A DNA stretch of 64,000 nt from Homalodisca vitripennis (taxonomy: Eukaryota; Arthropoda; Insecta; Hemiptera; Cicadellidae), in the NCBI RefSeq assembly GCF_021130785.1, contig NC_060207.1, positions 2,998,501-3,062,500 on the forward strand, given 5' to 3'. The translations under genes were made by a program, and so were the position numbers. Positions within the stretch are counted from its first letter, which is position 1, and each line of letters begins with the position of its first letter. The notes under the pieces were generated by a model. That model made no database searches, was not told the origin of the DNA, and saw only the letters and a program-made list of their open reading frames with translations. Of the stretch, positions 1 through 14,529 are shown in pieces.

Positions 1-180
1 CCTGATGATGCTTTGATAAACATATTTAAATGCTCTTTTTAAGTCTAGAAATTCAATAAGCATATCTTCTTGACTTTCAATTCCTTCGACTATAATGTCT
101 ATGTGTATACATGAATTTTCGTCTTTCCACTTTGAAACGTGAACTGATTTAATAATAGTAGATTGTGTTTTTCCGAATTT
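1..180 (-). pseudogene. Possible non-LTR reverse transcriptase fragment at the window edge
   Basis: Read on the minus strand, positions 54-28 encode EFLDLKRAF, like the first catalytic block of non-LTR reverse transcriptases (hydrophobic-D-L-x-x-A-F). The residues before it are only weakly RT-like and the frame breaks within about 180 bases. It runs off the left edge, so a longer remnant may lie outside. This is a call from a short motif only. Confidence 0.3.
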
Positions 181-1207
181 TCTTTTACGAATTTATGGAG
201 AACACTGTTACTTTATTTTATCATGTCAATTTAGGACCACACACTCCATTCTCACATTTACAACTTACCTTCAGTGGCCTCCACAGATCAGACCTCTGTT
301 TGTGTCGTTAGTTACTGAGAAGTGTGGTTATTTATAGTGAATAGAAGTAGGAGAACATTTTTATCCTATTTATTTGAATGCTCAACTTTGACATTATAAT
401 TACTAATTACATAAAGAAATGTCTTCAGCAGTGGTTTACTTATCGATTATTACCCTCTTTAAAAATGAATTCTGGACCAATAGTTAATCCAGACCAAATG
501 ATAGTGATTTTTAATTAAATATTCTAATAGTTCATCAAACATATAAAAAGCTGTAATAAAATTTTACTTATTATCCTATCTCTTCTAATAATAAGCTTAT
601 AAGGTGATAGCAAACAAATCGTGCTTTTATATATATGTAAGTTAATTTTGATGCAAATATAATTAGGTACCCATCCTTCTTTGTTTAATTTACTTTGATA
701 TTGATGAACTTGATTCAATTAAATAATAATTCACCTACTGCTATACTGTAGGCATTATAAAGTACTGTTTATGAGAAAACAAACATGCGATGCTGTGACA
801 GACGAGAAAAAGTTCTTCTAAAAATATATCCAATATTATCATTGATATTCAGTCGTTGGACAATACTTATTTGGGTTAATTACTCCTATTAAGATTTATT
901 ACAATCCATTTGTAGGTTTTGATATAATATTTGTTTTATAATATAATCCAATCTCATAAATTAGCACAGTATCTGTGATAACCAGGTAACAGTTAACTGC
1001 TACAATAATACTAAGTGCTAACACACTTGTACAAGATTACACAAATGGATTGACTTCAACAGCGTTTAACTATAAACGTAATCAAATAAATGATATACGT
1101 GTTTTGAGTAGCTAAAGTTTTATTTTAAAAATTGCATATCTTAATGTAATTTCGAATCGCTTTGCATAAAGCACATTTTTATCAACGATGTTGTTGCCAA
1201 AAACAAT

Positions 1208-1264
1208 TAACATAATTTATAGGTTAAGCATACAATAATAAACTACCACCATAACTAATTGAGA
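1208..1264 (+). repeat. 57-bp exact direct repeat, copy 1
   Basis: The 57 bases here recur without a mismatch at 4111-4167 in the same orientation. Flanks on both sides differ between the copies. The segment begins TAACATAATTTATAGG and ends ACTAATTGAGA. Confidence 0.85.
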
Positions 1265-1558
1265 GTGAATATGAGTAGTGTGAGCATCATCTATCGACAG
1301 CATTTAAAAATAACTTTGTTTCCATGTGCTGGATTTCTTTCGCACAAATATCTTTAAGTAAGGTATCTGGAAAGAAGAAATAAATTGACTATTCAATTTT
1401 AAGTTGTGCTGGAGTTGCACCTGTAGCAGTGTACTGGAATTTGATTGTATATATATGTTCCCAGGCGATGTTTTTGGAATCCGCTGCAAAGCTGTGACGA
1501 CTCCCAGCGTGCGTTTTAAGAATGAATAAATACAAATTATGTTCAACTTATATATTTA

Positions 1559-1560
1559 TT

Positions 1561-1617
<57 letters not shown>
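1559..1617. repeat. (TA)n microsatellite
   Basis: An almost pure TA tract of about 58 bp with one CA interruption at 1571. Confidence 0.95.
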
Positions 1618-1622
<5 letters not shown>

Positions 1623-4110
1623 AATCTACTACTTTGTAATGTTGACAGGAAATCATTTAGTGATACAGTTGACATATTTTATTACTTTAACATATATATT
1701 TGTACACATAATGATTAAATTGAGATTGCCTCGCAAAATTGGAAACTGCTGTAGGCTCTGCACAAAATGACTCCACAACTGGAGTGTACGTGCACAATTT
1801 CATAAGTTGGTTTTCTGAGCGTCTACTGGGATTTATAAGACATTAGCTTCTTACATTGCTAATCCTAAGAACTCGACTTTCTTTCACTTTGTCCTACGTT
1901 CCTTAAAAGTAATTTATTGAAAACATATAATGCCGCATTGCACTAACATTTAATCATTGCACTAACTCCTATTATCCACTAACCTACGATATTTCCATTA
2001 CCTACGTTTTATAATATGTAAAATACGGTTTTCAATCCATCTAAGCACTATGTCTGTTTGAAATGAAGTCACTATTTGGTTTCATTCACCATAACATGGA
2101 ACTATACTGCAATTACAATGCTGCAGAGATATACTTAAATTTAATCTTCCAACGGAGGGTTGCATCCTGATTGGACTTGGCACTATGGATGCATTTCTTC
2201 CTTGAATATTTGGTATTGTTAATTCTTCAATGTTATCATTTATTTTTTTTCCCACGATGTTCAACTTTTAAGATCCATTATTCATCATGACACCATTACG
2301 GATTTTGGCCAGAAATATTTTAATCTGAACATTCAGTGTACACGGTTTTTTATGTGCCATGGTCGCCTTAGTTTCCTTAACTCTTTTGTATTTTATAATT
2401 TCATAAGATGTTATATTTTATAAATGATATGAAAAACTAATCTGTCAAAAAATCAATTTCGGTTAGGTAGGCTTTAATAATCCCGGGGGTCCTGGGGTAT
2501 TCTAATAGGCTTTCATCTTGGACCTACCAGAAGTCCATATAAGTTGGAAATATATTATTTTACGTATTAAACAAACTGTAGTCTTTCAAACCGTTACAGA
2601 CATTGTATCGTTTTAATAAGGTTCGTATAGTAATAAAGAATCTAGGATACATAATACATTTCTAAACCACAAGAGATATATTTTTATTATATACAGGAAT
2701 GTATAGTGATGCACACTATGAACTGTTTTCATGGATTACTGTTTCTAAAAATAAAAATTATAAACGTAAGACCACAGCTTATTCGTTATATAAATGAACT
2801 AAAACCATTGAATGATACTTAACTTATGTTGACCTCTTGATCTTCTATGGTGTAGAGTCTCTTCACGTAGAAACAAGACATATTGGTTTTTTAACCTGGC
2901 CGAATGTTAAGAATCGAGAGTATGGTCAGATTGGATGGGCGATTAAGTAGAGTTTGATGAAAATCCTCAGAGAGATCAGTCGACCACGCACTGTAACTAA
3001 TACAGCGGCTACATCAATCACTCCTCCGCACTGTACTGATCTCTGTACCTCATGGATCCGCTCCTCTTGTATCGATAGCAAGCTCTCTCTGTCCTACTGA
3101 TATCGTTATCTGAAGTTGCGTTTCGCCTTTGATACATAGATCTCGGGACTGGGCTGGACATACTTTGTACATTTTTAGCCTGTATCTCCAAAGAACTGTA
3201 TACATATGAGAACTGTGTTAGGGTTCCTTAGTAAATCAATGTTTGACATTATTATATTAACAGTTTCTTCTTGGTAAATATACAATGTTATCATTCTCAT
3301 GTAAGTTTATGAGGAATTAATGAAGAAAATCTACTTACAATCGGGTACACGTGTGTCATTAATAGTTCTTTTTATACGATACATAAGTTTGAAAAAGTCA
3401 ATAATATTCTGGTAATGTTGTAATAAACGCAATAGAACGCTAACTTCGTTGCCTATCGTATTTATTTTCCAATACCTAATTTCATTACATCTAGGCTATA
3501 TTCAAATCTAAGTATAATATTGAAATAGTCTGAACGTTTCCTGTTATTAATAAAAAACCATTTTGTTTTGTGCACAATATATTTTGTTCAAATAACTTAA
3601 TCAGATTTTGTCATCAATTTTCTAATATTTTGAGACCAAACACATATCAATATTATTACAGGTATACTTTTTTATTAAAAAACCATTTCAGAGTTTATAT
3701 TTAGTGGAGGTGTTAAATTGAGTTTCCGTTTCCTAAGATAATCTTATTTATCATATTTCATACTTTTTTAAATTGATTAAATTAATTTGTTCCAGGGAAG
3801 GTTTATGTTTAAAACGTTTCTTAGCAGAGATACCTGAAATAGTACTTCGGGCACTACTCTATTTTTATAGAATGATTTCTAAAACATTATTATGTTTATC
3901 CTGTACATAGTGGTTGTTTTAAAGTGAATAATGATATTATTTCAACAGCCGCGACTTTACAAGGAATGAAGCATTTGAAGTGAGGTTTGCGGAATTATGT
4001 TGCAATGGTAAATAACGATATGTTTTAAACAATATGAATATTGACCTACGTTTGTATTTGACACTACTCAAGGGCAACTACGCGAAAGTAGGCGTGTGTT
4101 GATTATTCCA

Positions 4111-4167
4111 TAACATAATTTATAGGTTAAGCATACAATAATAAACTACCACCATAACTAATTGAGA
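4111..4167 (+). repeat. 57-bp exact direct repeat, copy 2
   Basis: Identical to 1208-1264 and 2.9 kb downstream of it. Perfect identity between decayed surroundings suggests a recent copying event or a dispersed element fragment. Confidence 0.85.
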
Positions 4168-5889
4168 ACTTGTTAACGTTTATATGCCTACTCAGCAGGC
4201 TGCGGCTTGAACAATGTTACGTAATCCCTACTCCTGCATTGTACCCGTGACAGTAGGAACAGATGATTCCGATTTAGGATGTGTTGCAGTTTTAGGCCCT
4301 GTTTAATTGTGTGCGTGGGTCAGGTCGGTGTTCCTTATATCGAGTGTCTTACACACTTGCAGGATAACCGGGTCATACACGCCGGATGTTTTACATTTTT
4401 CGTAATTTTTGTATTTCTTAAGAGTCAGAATTTTTCTTCTTTTATTTTTTATTAATTCTTAATAATACATTTTTTTATACTGTGACTGTATTCAACACAT
4501 ACCTTTTTTCTCTGATCGAGTTTCCATATTTTTCATTTTATTTTTAGTTATTAAATTTATTTATAAGCTTATATACTGTACTAATTTTGTAACCATTGGC
4601 TGTTGCGATGTATTATCTTATATACTTCTTTTTATATCTCTCGGGGCCTAATTAGATATATTACAGTGTGAAAACTAAAGAGTTGTATGCCACAACCTTT
4701 TGTTTAGGGGATGGTAAGAGAAAGTGTTAATTTTCTGATCAACAAAATTTTGTTATCAGTATTTTTTATTGTAAGAAATGATTACCTTAATTTTTTTTCA
4801 ATGTAAGTAAGATAAATTTAAATACGATCTCTAAGAGAGGTGAACCAATTGCTAAACCATCTTTACGTGAATAATAGTTATCGTGGAACATAAAATAATT
4901 TTGATATATCATCTATTGCGTAATAACATTTTAAATTAGGTTACAGCTGACTGGTAAGTGGGAACGCTTATTTAGGTTATAGGATATGATGTCTAATGTT
5001 TTCTCTTTGGGTACGTTGTTGTATATTAGTATGAAATTGTGTAATTATGTATCTAATTATTAATGTTTATTTTGTTTTGTCTGTTAGGTTGTATTAGTTA
5101 TTTAAGTTGTAATCTTTCTCAATGACTATATATTGTCATATAATATTAGTTCTAATGTGTATGCTATTTTATAGGAGGGAGCAGATCTATAATTCATTAA
5201 AGATCCAATTGGAAGCCCTTCTCCACGAACTCTGATGCTGCCAGTTGGCCGTTTTAAGATGTCTTACTTCGTTATCATTCAAAAATAGTTTACTGTAATG
5301 GTTTAAAACATAACTATTTGCAGATATCTTATAATAGGTGAAGAAATTTTAATATACTGTTATATAGTAATGTGTTATATTGTTCTTTTAAAATATTAAC
5401 ACATTGAAATACTAATGAATATATTGTAATAAATATTTTTATAAATAAATTATAAAAAACTACATAATTAAGGCTAAGTTTCAACGGATACTTAGGTCTA
5501 ATCAAACTAATAATGATTCCCTACCATGTATTCCCGACCAGCGACCAGTTAATTAACATTCTTTACTCGTCACCACTTAATTGGTTTGACATTTATTCTG
5601 TTTGGATCCATTCATTCTAGCTCTAATTGGATTGTTAAATAGCTATGTGGTTGTAGTACATAGTTTTAATGTTATATACCAAATTAAATTTGGAAACTGA
5701 ATGTCAATTAGAGTATGATTGAAAATTGAAATACAAATTTAGTTTCCAATGATGTTCCAAGAAGTTGATTAGGAAACGATATCACAAGCTATTGTGAATA
5801 CACATTGGGAACCAATGCCAAGGGCTTCTAAATCAATGAAGCATTGAAGTTAGTATATTTGGCTTTTGAGTTTTCAAATAAATTTAAAT

Positions 5890-6150
5890 GTTGAGTTCAT
5901 ACAAACTTCGCAAGAGAATAAGCCGAAAACATGCATACTGAAACATCTGCTATTGCGAAACACTGTACTGAATCTGGAAAAATCATCTCTGATAAAAATG
6001 ATGTAAAATTTCAGTTAACAAGGATTATTGGAAGAAATTTTAAACACAATACACTTCAATGCTTGGGAAACATTTTACATACACATAAGTCAAGAAAAAC
6101 TTATTAAAAATGAACACGGACCTATTTAAAATTCAATTTTTCTCTCATCA
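5890..6150 (+). pseudogene. Decayed retroelement C-terminus (GIY-YIG/Penelope-like pattern)
   Basis: A frame from about 5931 reads TSAIAKHCTESGK, the A-x-A-x-H spacing seen in the endonuclease end of Penelope-like and related retroelements. A second frame from about 6030 continues with an acidic/aromatic tail. At least two frame changes occur, so it is dead. The family assignment is tentative and rests on pattern memory, not on a search. Confidence 0.38.
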
Positions 6151-6904
6151 CAATTCCCAAGAAAATTAAACTGTAATAATTAGATGTAAATATATCATAC
6201 CATCTAATCATTTTTGTAAACCCTTTACCTTAATTATTATTTTTGTATTTATTGTTTAGACATATGTAAATATTTATTCATTTGTGAACTTGTCTGACGA
6301 TGGAATCTTTGATTCTTAAATTGTATTAGTTATTGGAATATGTGTTGTAATTCATTAGTGCTAATTAACTAAATGCCTATTGTTGTATTTGATCTTTTAC
6401 AAAATTTGCATATAAATATATACACGTGATGTTAATTTGTTTACAATAATTATTTAAAAACTTTCTAGTCGTTAGTTTCCTAAATGGAACTTGCTTTACA
6501 GGAAGGTTTACATGGGACTACATGTACTTTAAATGGTCCTTAAACAATATAAATGAATACTTCAAAAGTTTCCCTTTCATTTTCTGAAATGGTGGATATT
6601 TTTAAAGTCTGATGAAACGATCTATGTTGTCTACAATATAGCAATTATAAACTTCTTTGTGCGAAAATGTATGTTGTTCTTATTTTAGAACTAATTGTAT
6701 TATCTTCAGACGTACGTGATTTTTCTAACCTTCTTAAAATTTTTGTAACAAATATCGGAAGATGTTTATAGTTCGTTGATATGCGTTTGCTTCAATAGCT
6801 TAAAACATTATATTCTAAAATTTATAAAATGTGTTTAAACAAGTCCGTTTGGTTTTTTTGTATTTTAAAATACATATTAAATGTTAAAAAATATATACGT
6901 GCGA

Positions 6905-8349
<1,445 letters not shown>

Positions 8350-9250
8350 CTCTGCTGGAGAATTTCAAACGTCAACTTGCACTCTTGTTAATATCAAATA
8401 TCAACACGTTGTGTAACCAATGAAGAGGAAAGTCAACATTGAAAACTACAGTGAAAACTTTTTAATATCAAAGTCAACATGTAGTGTGACAAATGAGGCA
8501 AAGAGCTATCAGTGTTTTATGTGAAAGTATAATTTAACTTTTCATAAACTCGTGAGATGGTTTCAGTGAAAACTTGTTAATATCAAAGTCAACACGTAGT
8601 GTAACCAATGAGGCAAAGAGCTATAAGTGTTTTATATGAAAGTATAATTTAACTTTTCATAAACTCGTGACATGGGTTCAGTGAAAACTTGTTAATATCA
8701 AAGATTAACTCGTTGTGTAACCAATGAAGCTGAGTGTTGACAGTGAAGTCTGTGAAAGTATAATTTAACTTTTCTAAAATACCCTTGAGGTGGGTTCAGT
8801 TAAAACTTGTTAATATGATCAACTCGTTGTGTAACCAATGAAGCAGAAAGTTAACCGTGAAATATGTTAAAGTACAATTTAACTTTTCTAAAATATCCGC
8901 GGGGTGAGTTCATTGAAAAATTGTTAATATCAATGATGAACTCGTTGTGTAACCAATAAAGCTGAGTGTTGACAGTGAAGTCTGTGAAATTATAATTTAA
9001 CTTTTCTAAAATACCCGTGAGGTGGGTTCAGTTAAAACTTGTTAATATGATCAACTCGTTGTGTAACCAATGAAGCAGAGAGTTAACAATGAAGTACGTG
9101 AAAGTATAATTTAACTTTTCTAAAATACCCGTGGGTTGAGTTCATTGAAAACTTGTTAAAATCAATGATCAACTCGTTGTGTAACCAATGAGGCTGAGTG
9201 TTAACAATGAAGTATGTGAAAGTATAATTTAAACTTTCATAAAAACTGTT
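8350..9250 (+). repeat. About 116-bp minisatellite, roughly 8 degenerate copies
   Basis: The marker GTGTAACCAATGA or a close variant recurs at about 8411, 8484, 8599, 8715, 8829, 8947, 9061 and 9179, mostly 114-118 bp apart. A second conserved block, ATAATTTAACTTTTC, recurs in the same phase. Copies differ by substitutions and small indels, so the array is old. No open frame runs through it. Confidence 0.85.
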
Positions 9251-9433
9251 GTTATTCTTGGTAAGAAGAATAGATCAAACGTAGTTGGTATGTTTCAAAA
9301 TAAAAGTAATTAAAATATCAGAACTAGTTAGTTATCAGATAAATATCCAACTGTTTGCTTATCTGGGAAAATAAAACAATAACGTAAGTTAAAACATGTG
9401 CTAGAAGTGTACAATTATTAAATTATAATTAAA

Positions 9434-10045
9434 CAGAAATACTGTGCAGGTCTAATTTATTATTTTACCATACATTACTAAAGTAAACTATACACTTACT
9501 TTGACCTACTATAAAATCTGTTCAAAAGAAATCCACCTCGGTTTGAATATAATTTACTGTCCAAGATTTATATCGTCTAAATATAAATATGGAGTTAACA
9601 CTTTACTACTTGTAGTCCAAATTTATTATTTTACCATACATTACTAAAGTAAACTATACACTTACTTTGACCTACTATAAAATCTGTTCAAAAGAAATTA
9701 CCTCGGTTTGAATATAATTTACTGTCCAAGATTTATATCGTCTAAATATAAATAATCGTAAATTTATTATTTTACCATACATTACTAAATATACACACTT
9801 TTACTAAAACAAAAGAAATTACCTCGGTTTGAATATAATTTAGTCCAAGATTTATATCGTCTTATATTTTACCATACAAATTTATTATTTTACTAAAGTA
9901 AATTATACACTTACTATAACCTACTATAAAATCTGTTCAAAAGAAATCCACCTCGGTTTGAATATAATTTACTGTCCAAGATTTATATCGTCTAAATATA
10001 AATATGGAGTTAACACTTTACCACTTGTAGTCCAAATTTATTATT
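9434..10045 (+). repeat. Degenerate tandem block of about 120-165 bp units
   Basis: Four partial copies share TTTATTATTTTACCATACAT and ATTTATATCGTCTAAATATA. The first and last are nearly full length and carry GGAGTTAACACTTTA near the end. The middle copies are shortened by internal deletions. Confidence 0.8.
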
Positions 10046-11506
10046 AATGTGATGAGCGTTGGCAAATCTTAATACTTGTGGGAATGGAAAATGTTCATTT
10101 TCTTCTGTTTGTAACTGATATACCGAAAAATAACTGACCTCTGTCCAAACACAGCAATAAACAACCGAGATTTTAATTCACCTCCCATCTTTACTGGTAT
10201 GTCAGTGGTTAGAATACTTACACGTAGGTCCACACTTTTTACCCTAGAAATAAAAAGTGAAAAATTGTCAGAATGTAACAGGGATGTAATAGAGATAAAG
10301 AAATGACAAACACAACAATTCCCAGAACTGGTACATAGCCGTGAGTCACCGTCTGTCACGTGACACTTCACGTTGAATGTTGTTACCCTCGAGATATAAT
10401 GTAAGTTCTGAGTACATTAACGTTTATTTTGAGCACGGTATGTCTGCGTTAAAAAATTTAATTACAATTTTATTCAAAGATTTAATACTAATCAATATAT
10501 ATTATATACATAGTGGAAACCATCAATATGTGTGTTGTGTATATAACGTTGTCTACGTATTATTTAATCACAAGGTTGAATGACTATAACAGGAGGAGAT
10601 AGTTCGTGAATACGTGAACATGATTATGTTACTTAATAAGATTTTGATCATTAAAAACAATTTTCTCTCGTGTACTCTGTTTCACCTTATTGCAAAGGGG
10701 CGAAGTATATGTGTAGAATGCTGCAGATGTCACTGAGCAGAAATAAGGATTGCTTCGTCGAAGCTAGAAAGAATAAGAAAGAAACTAGTGGGCAAAGCAT
10801 TAGATTATTTCTTTAATGGTGGTTTAAGGTAGGCAATAAAGAGATACGGATACAAGAAGAATTTCATTTTGTTGGTAATTACCTGAATCCACTCCCTATG
10901 GTTTTAGTAATGCGTAAGGAATATGGCAGATTATTTGAAGTAATTTATCGCACCATTTATTGGCAAAATTTCAGCGAAGCTTATAACTTGAGGGGCTTGT
11001 AAATTGTATTTACGTTTGTTTATCTGTATGCCTGCCAGTACGATATCTTAGCATACAACTGACACGTATACTTGAAATATTGCATAAGATTTCATTCCTA
11101 TACCGGCATCACTGAGTTTGATAGTGGTGCGTGTTACTCCATAGGATTGGGGTGAACGTTAAAAAATATTTGATTTTATAGGATTTTATCATGTGACATA
11201 TTGACGTATGTAGCTTCTTCATACAGAACAAAGAAAACATTAATTTCCATACTATACGAGTATAGTCCTGAACTACGGATTGACCAATAACAATAACTAT
11301 GTACCTTCTTCGAACAGTTAGAACAGTAGTCATACACTACCATAGTTTCGACTTTTAATAAGTAATCTTCTGGTGTACATGGTTACTGTTATTAGAAATA
11401 ATTAAACATGAAAAGTCAATGTTTGCTCAAGGTTTCCTTTCAGCACCGTAAAACAATGATGGGTTTAGTCAAACTTTGTAGTTTGGCGAGGGTCATTCAA
11501 TCCTGT
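10046..11506. other. Non-coding host DNA
   Basis: Frames of 68-100 codons at 10069-10371, 10377-10583 and 11109-11333 have no recognisable domain and ordinary A+T-rich composition. No RNA gene or mobile element end is seen. Confidence 0.5.
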
Positions 11507-12322
11507 CAATCAGAAGGCGGAAATAATTTGTCTTTTATCTCTAAGAGAATATAAAAATGTATTTTCCTTATGATGTATGTACAGATATGTGTGCTCAGAA
11601 CATCTCAAGAGTGAAATCTGGCAATCAGAAGGCGGAAATAATTTGTCTTTTATCTCTAAGAGAATATAAACATGTATTTTCCTTATGATGTATGTACAGA
11701 TATGTGTGCTCAGAACATCTCAAGAGTGAAATCTGGCAATCAGAAGGCGGAAATAATTTGTCTTTTATCTCTAAGAGAATATAAACATGTATTTTCCTTA
11801 TGATGTATGTACAGATATGTGTGCTCAGAACATCTCAAGAGTGAAATCTGGCAATCAGAAGGCGGAAATAATTTGTCTTTTATCTCTAAGAGAATATAAA
11901 CATGTATTTTCCTTATGATGTATGTACAGATATGTGTGTGTGCTCAGAACATCTCAAGAGTGAAATCTGGCAATCAGAAGGCGGAAATAATTTGTCTTTT
12001 ATCTCTAAGAGAATATAAACATGTATTTTCCTTATGATGTATGTACAGATATGTGTGCTCAGAACATCTCAAGAGTGAAATCTGGCAATCAGAAGGCGGA
12101 AATAATTTGTCTTTTATCTCTAAGAGAATATAAAAATTTATTTTCCTTATGATGTATGTACAGATATGTGGGCTCAGAACATCTCAAGAGTGGAATCTGG
12201 CAATCAGAAGGCGGAAATAATTTGTCTTTTATCTCTAAGAGAATATAAAAATTTATATTCCTTATGATGTATGTACAGATATGTGGGCTCAGAACATCTC
12301 AAGAGTGGAATCTGGCAATCAT
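11507..12322 (+). repeat. 115-bp minisatellite, 7 copies
   Basis: Units begin CAATCAGAAGGCGG at 11507, 11622, 11737, 11852, 11971, 12086 and 12201, with a partial eighth at 12316. The period is 115 bp except for one 119-bp unit with an extra GTGT near 11935. Copies are nearly identical; the last two share GGGCTCAG and GTGGAATC variants, showing local homogenisation. Confidence 0.95.
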
Positions 12323-14527
12323 TTTTACCGAAGGGTTTTAAGCGACACGTGCTGTGGCGTACTCCTGCATTGCGTATAACTTAAAAATTATTTACTAACA
12401 TTTCTGCACCAATAATTTATGATTATGAACCCCTGTAATAATTTTGAAACGTAAAAATTATAATTCGACTAAGATTACATATTTCTCATTATATATGTGT
12501 AATCCATCCCGCGTAAAAGTGGTTGTGATAGAAACACTAACACCCCAATTGTCTATAATATTTGCTATGGGTATAATTTCGTAAAAGGGTTCAATTACAA
12601 CATTCGCGTAGCCATTCTAGGTCAATGAATTCTTTATTACCCTCGTTTTCTTTTAAAACAATACTAGTATATTAAAGCTTTCTGCAATCCACATAAGGTT
12701 TGAATTTTGAAGTGCCTTGTAAAGTAAAAAAAAGTCACAAATAAGAAAGTAAATAAAAGTAATTAATAATTAATTTTATTTATTAGTTAATAGATAATTG
12801 GTCATTAATTATTATTGTGTTAATACCTATTAACAGGTATGTATATACCTGTACATTACCTAGAAAAGATTGTTTAATTGCTATAACTCTACGTATGTAA
12901 TGAACGAAATGTGGTGGTTAAGTAAACAGGAGGCACGTTTACGGTGGTTGAAGGATAAACAGAGTTGGTGGTTTACCAACAGAACTCAATCAACTGTTGT
13001 CTCAGAGACTACAGTACAGTTAGGCAAACTAGCGCAGCATCCGAGACAATTTCCAATGGCATTCAAAACAAAATATAGGACACATAGAATGCGTAGGAAG
13101 CATTTCGATACTTAAGGAACACTTGCGGTGTCCTTGCAGTCCACTCTATATTGACAAGAATACAATTCTCCTCTGGTATAGAAGGTTAGATTCCTCGACA
13201 GGTCATAAAGTCAGAATAATGTAGCGAGCAGAAGTTGTAGAGAAAGTACCTACATAAGTAGAATTGCATTGCATAAATTGATCTCTGCATTATTCCAATT
13301 ACTAGTTGAAATAATTTAAATTTAAGCAAATAATATAGTCGGTTCTGCAACTAAAAAAAAACTCTTCCACGCAGTAAATTGTGATATTCAAGTGCAAGTT
13401 ACTTATAGTAAACACTATATTTATATTTTGTAGTATATTGTATTATAACTTAAATTTATAAAAATAATAATTTGAAGGGTTCGATACCTTCAGCATAATG
13501 TACTGGCAAATATAAAACAGTTCACATTAATATTATTAATCGTATAAAAGTAGTTATAAATAAATAACCAGACTCAAATCTTTTCTGTTCGAACTGTGTA
13601 TAAATAAATATAAAAACAATTTTACATTGTTAATATTAGTTAGCCTATATAAAAGTAGCTATTAATAAATAACCATGTTCAAATCTTTTCAGTTCCTTCT
13701 GTCTAAAAATAAACATAAACACAAAACAATTTTATAACATCTTAGCTTTTATAAAATAAGTTAAACTATTTAAAATAATTGTATTACTTGTTTACTTGAT
13801 GACTCCTTTATTTACTTAAAAATTAAAAATTAAGAAGATACAATTTGTTATGAGTATATTGAATACTGATTCTTTCTAATTAGCAATAATATTTAGACGT
13901 TCCAGAATTAATTTAATACTTATAATGCCTTGTAGGGAATAATTATTAATGAAACACTGCCATTATTAGTAAGTTTTATTGTATTATAAAAATAATTACT
14001 AATTATTGTATTAAAAAAAAACTTCAAACTGAAAACTGTGCAGACATCGAATAAAATCCACCGTCTATTTAAAGTCTTGTGAAATATCTGTTACTGAAAA
14101 ACTGCAAATGTCTTGTATATTACGTGATACTAAAGTAAGTTATAGTTACAAAATTTAATTACTGTAGAATGTAGGTTCTTAAACATGTTCCCACCTACTC
14201 TATTATAATCGTATTTTCCATTAACCAAGCAGAAAATTAATTAATGCAGAAGAAAAACTACTGAAGCGCCCTAAGAAACTTTTATTGTATAATATAAACT
14301 TTAAGTATCGCGATCCACGGACAAATTCCGAGAAGTTGAATAGTCGTGGAAACAAGTTTAATGTGATTTCTAACTGTGTTTCTCTTTAAACTTCCCTCCA
14401 GAAATTGCATTCTTAACTTACCCCGCTGGTTTTGTGAAAACATTTATAAAAATAATTAATATTTATTACACAATTTTGCAATATATTAAAACATAAATCT
14501 TCAATATACTGTTATAGAAATCTGAAA
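12323..14527. other. Non-coding host DNA with a small tandem duplication
   Basis: An 81-codon frame at 12870-13115 is tryptophan-rich and unrecognised; I do not support it as a gene. Two imperfect copies of an about 110-bp unit lie at about 13511-13620 and 13625-13740, sharing TAAATAACCA and TCAAATCTTTTC. Confidence 0.5.
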
Positions 14528-14529
14528 TA

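Larger units (their letters stand above)
181..5879. other. Non-coding A+T-rich host DNA
   Basis: No open frame with recognisable content is present. Short frames at 524-718, 1304-1546 and 2082-2264 on the minus strand have no family resemblance I can see and are probably chance. The stretch contains one (TA)n tract and two copies of a 57-bp repeat, listed separately. It fits intron or intergenic sequence. Confidence 0.6.

Noticed and set aside
10225..10246. 22-nt segment on the minus strand between TTTCTAG and GTAAGT
   Set aside because: Splice-like ends occur, but the segment is too short and not G+C-enriched, and nothing nearby supports an exon.
11507..12322. Regular repeats that could suggest a CRISPR array
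   Set aside because: Whole 115-bp units are repeated with no unique spacers, and the sequence is eukaryotic. The same applies to the arrays at 16.5, 18.2 and 27.3 kb.
12870..13115. 81-codon tryptophan-rich frame
   Set aside because: No recognisable domain, no promoter or splice context, and length expected by chance in 64 kb.
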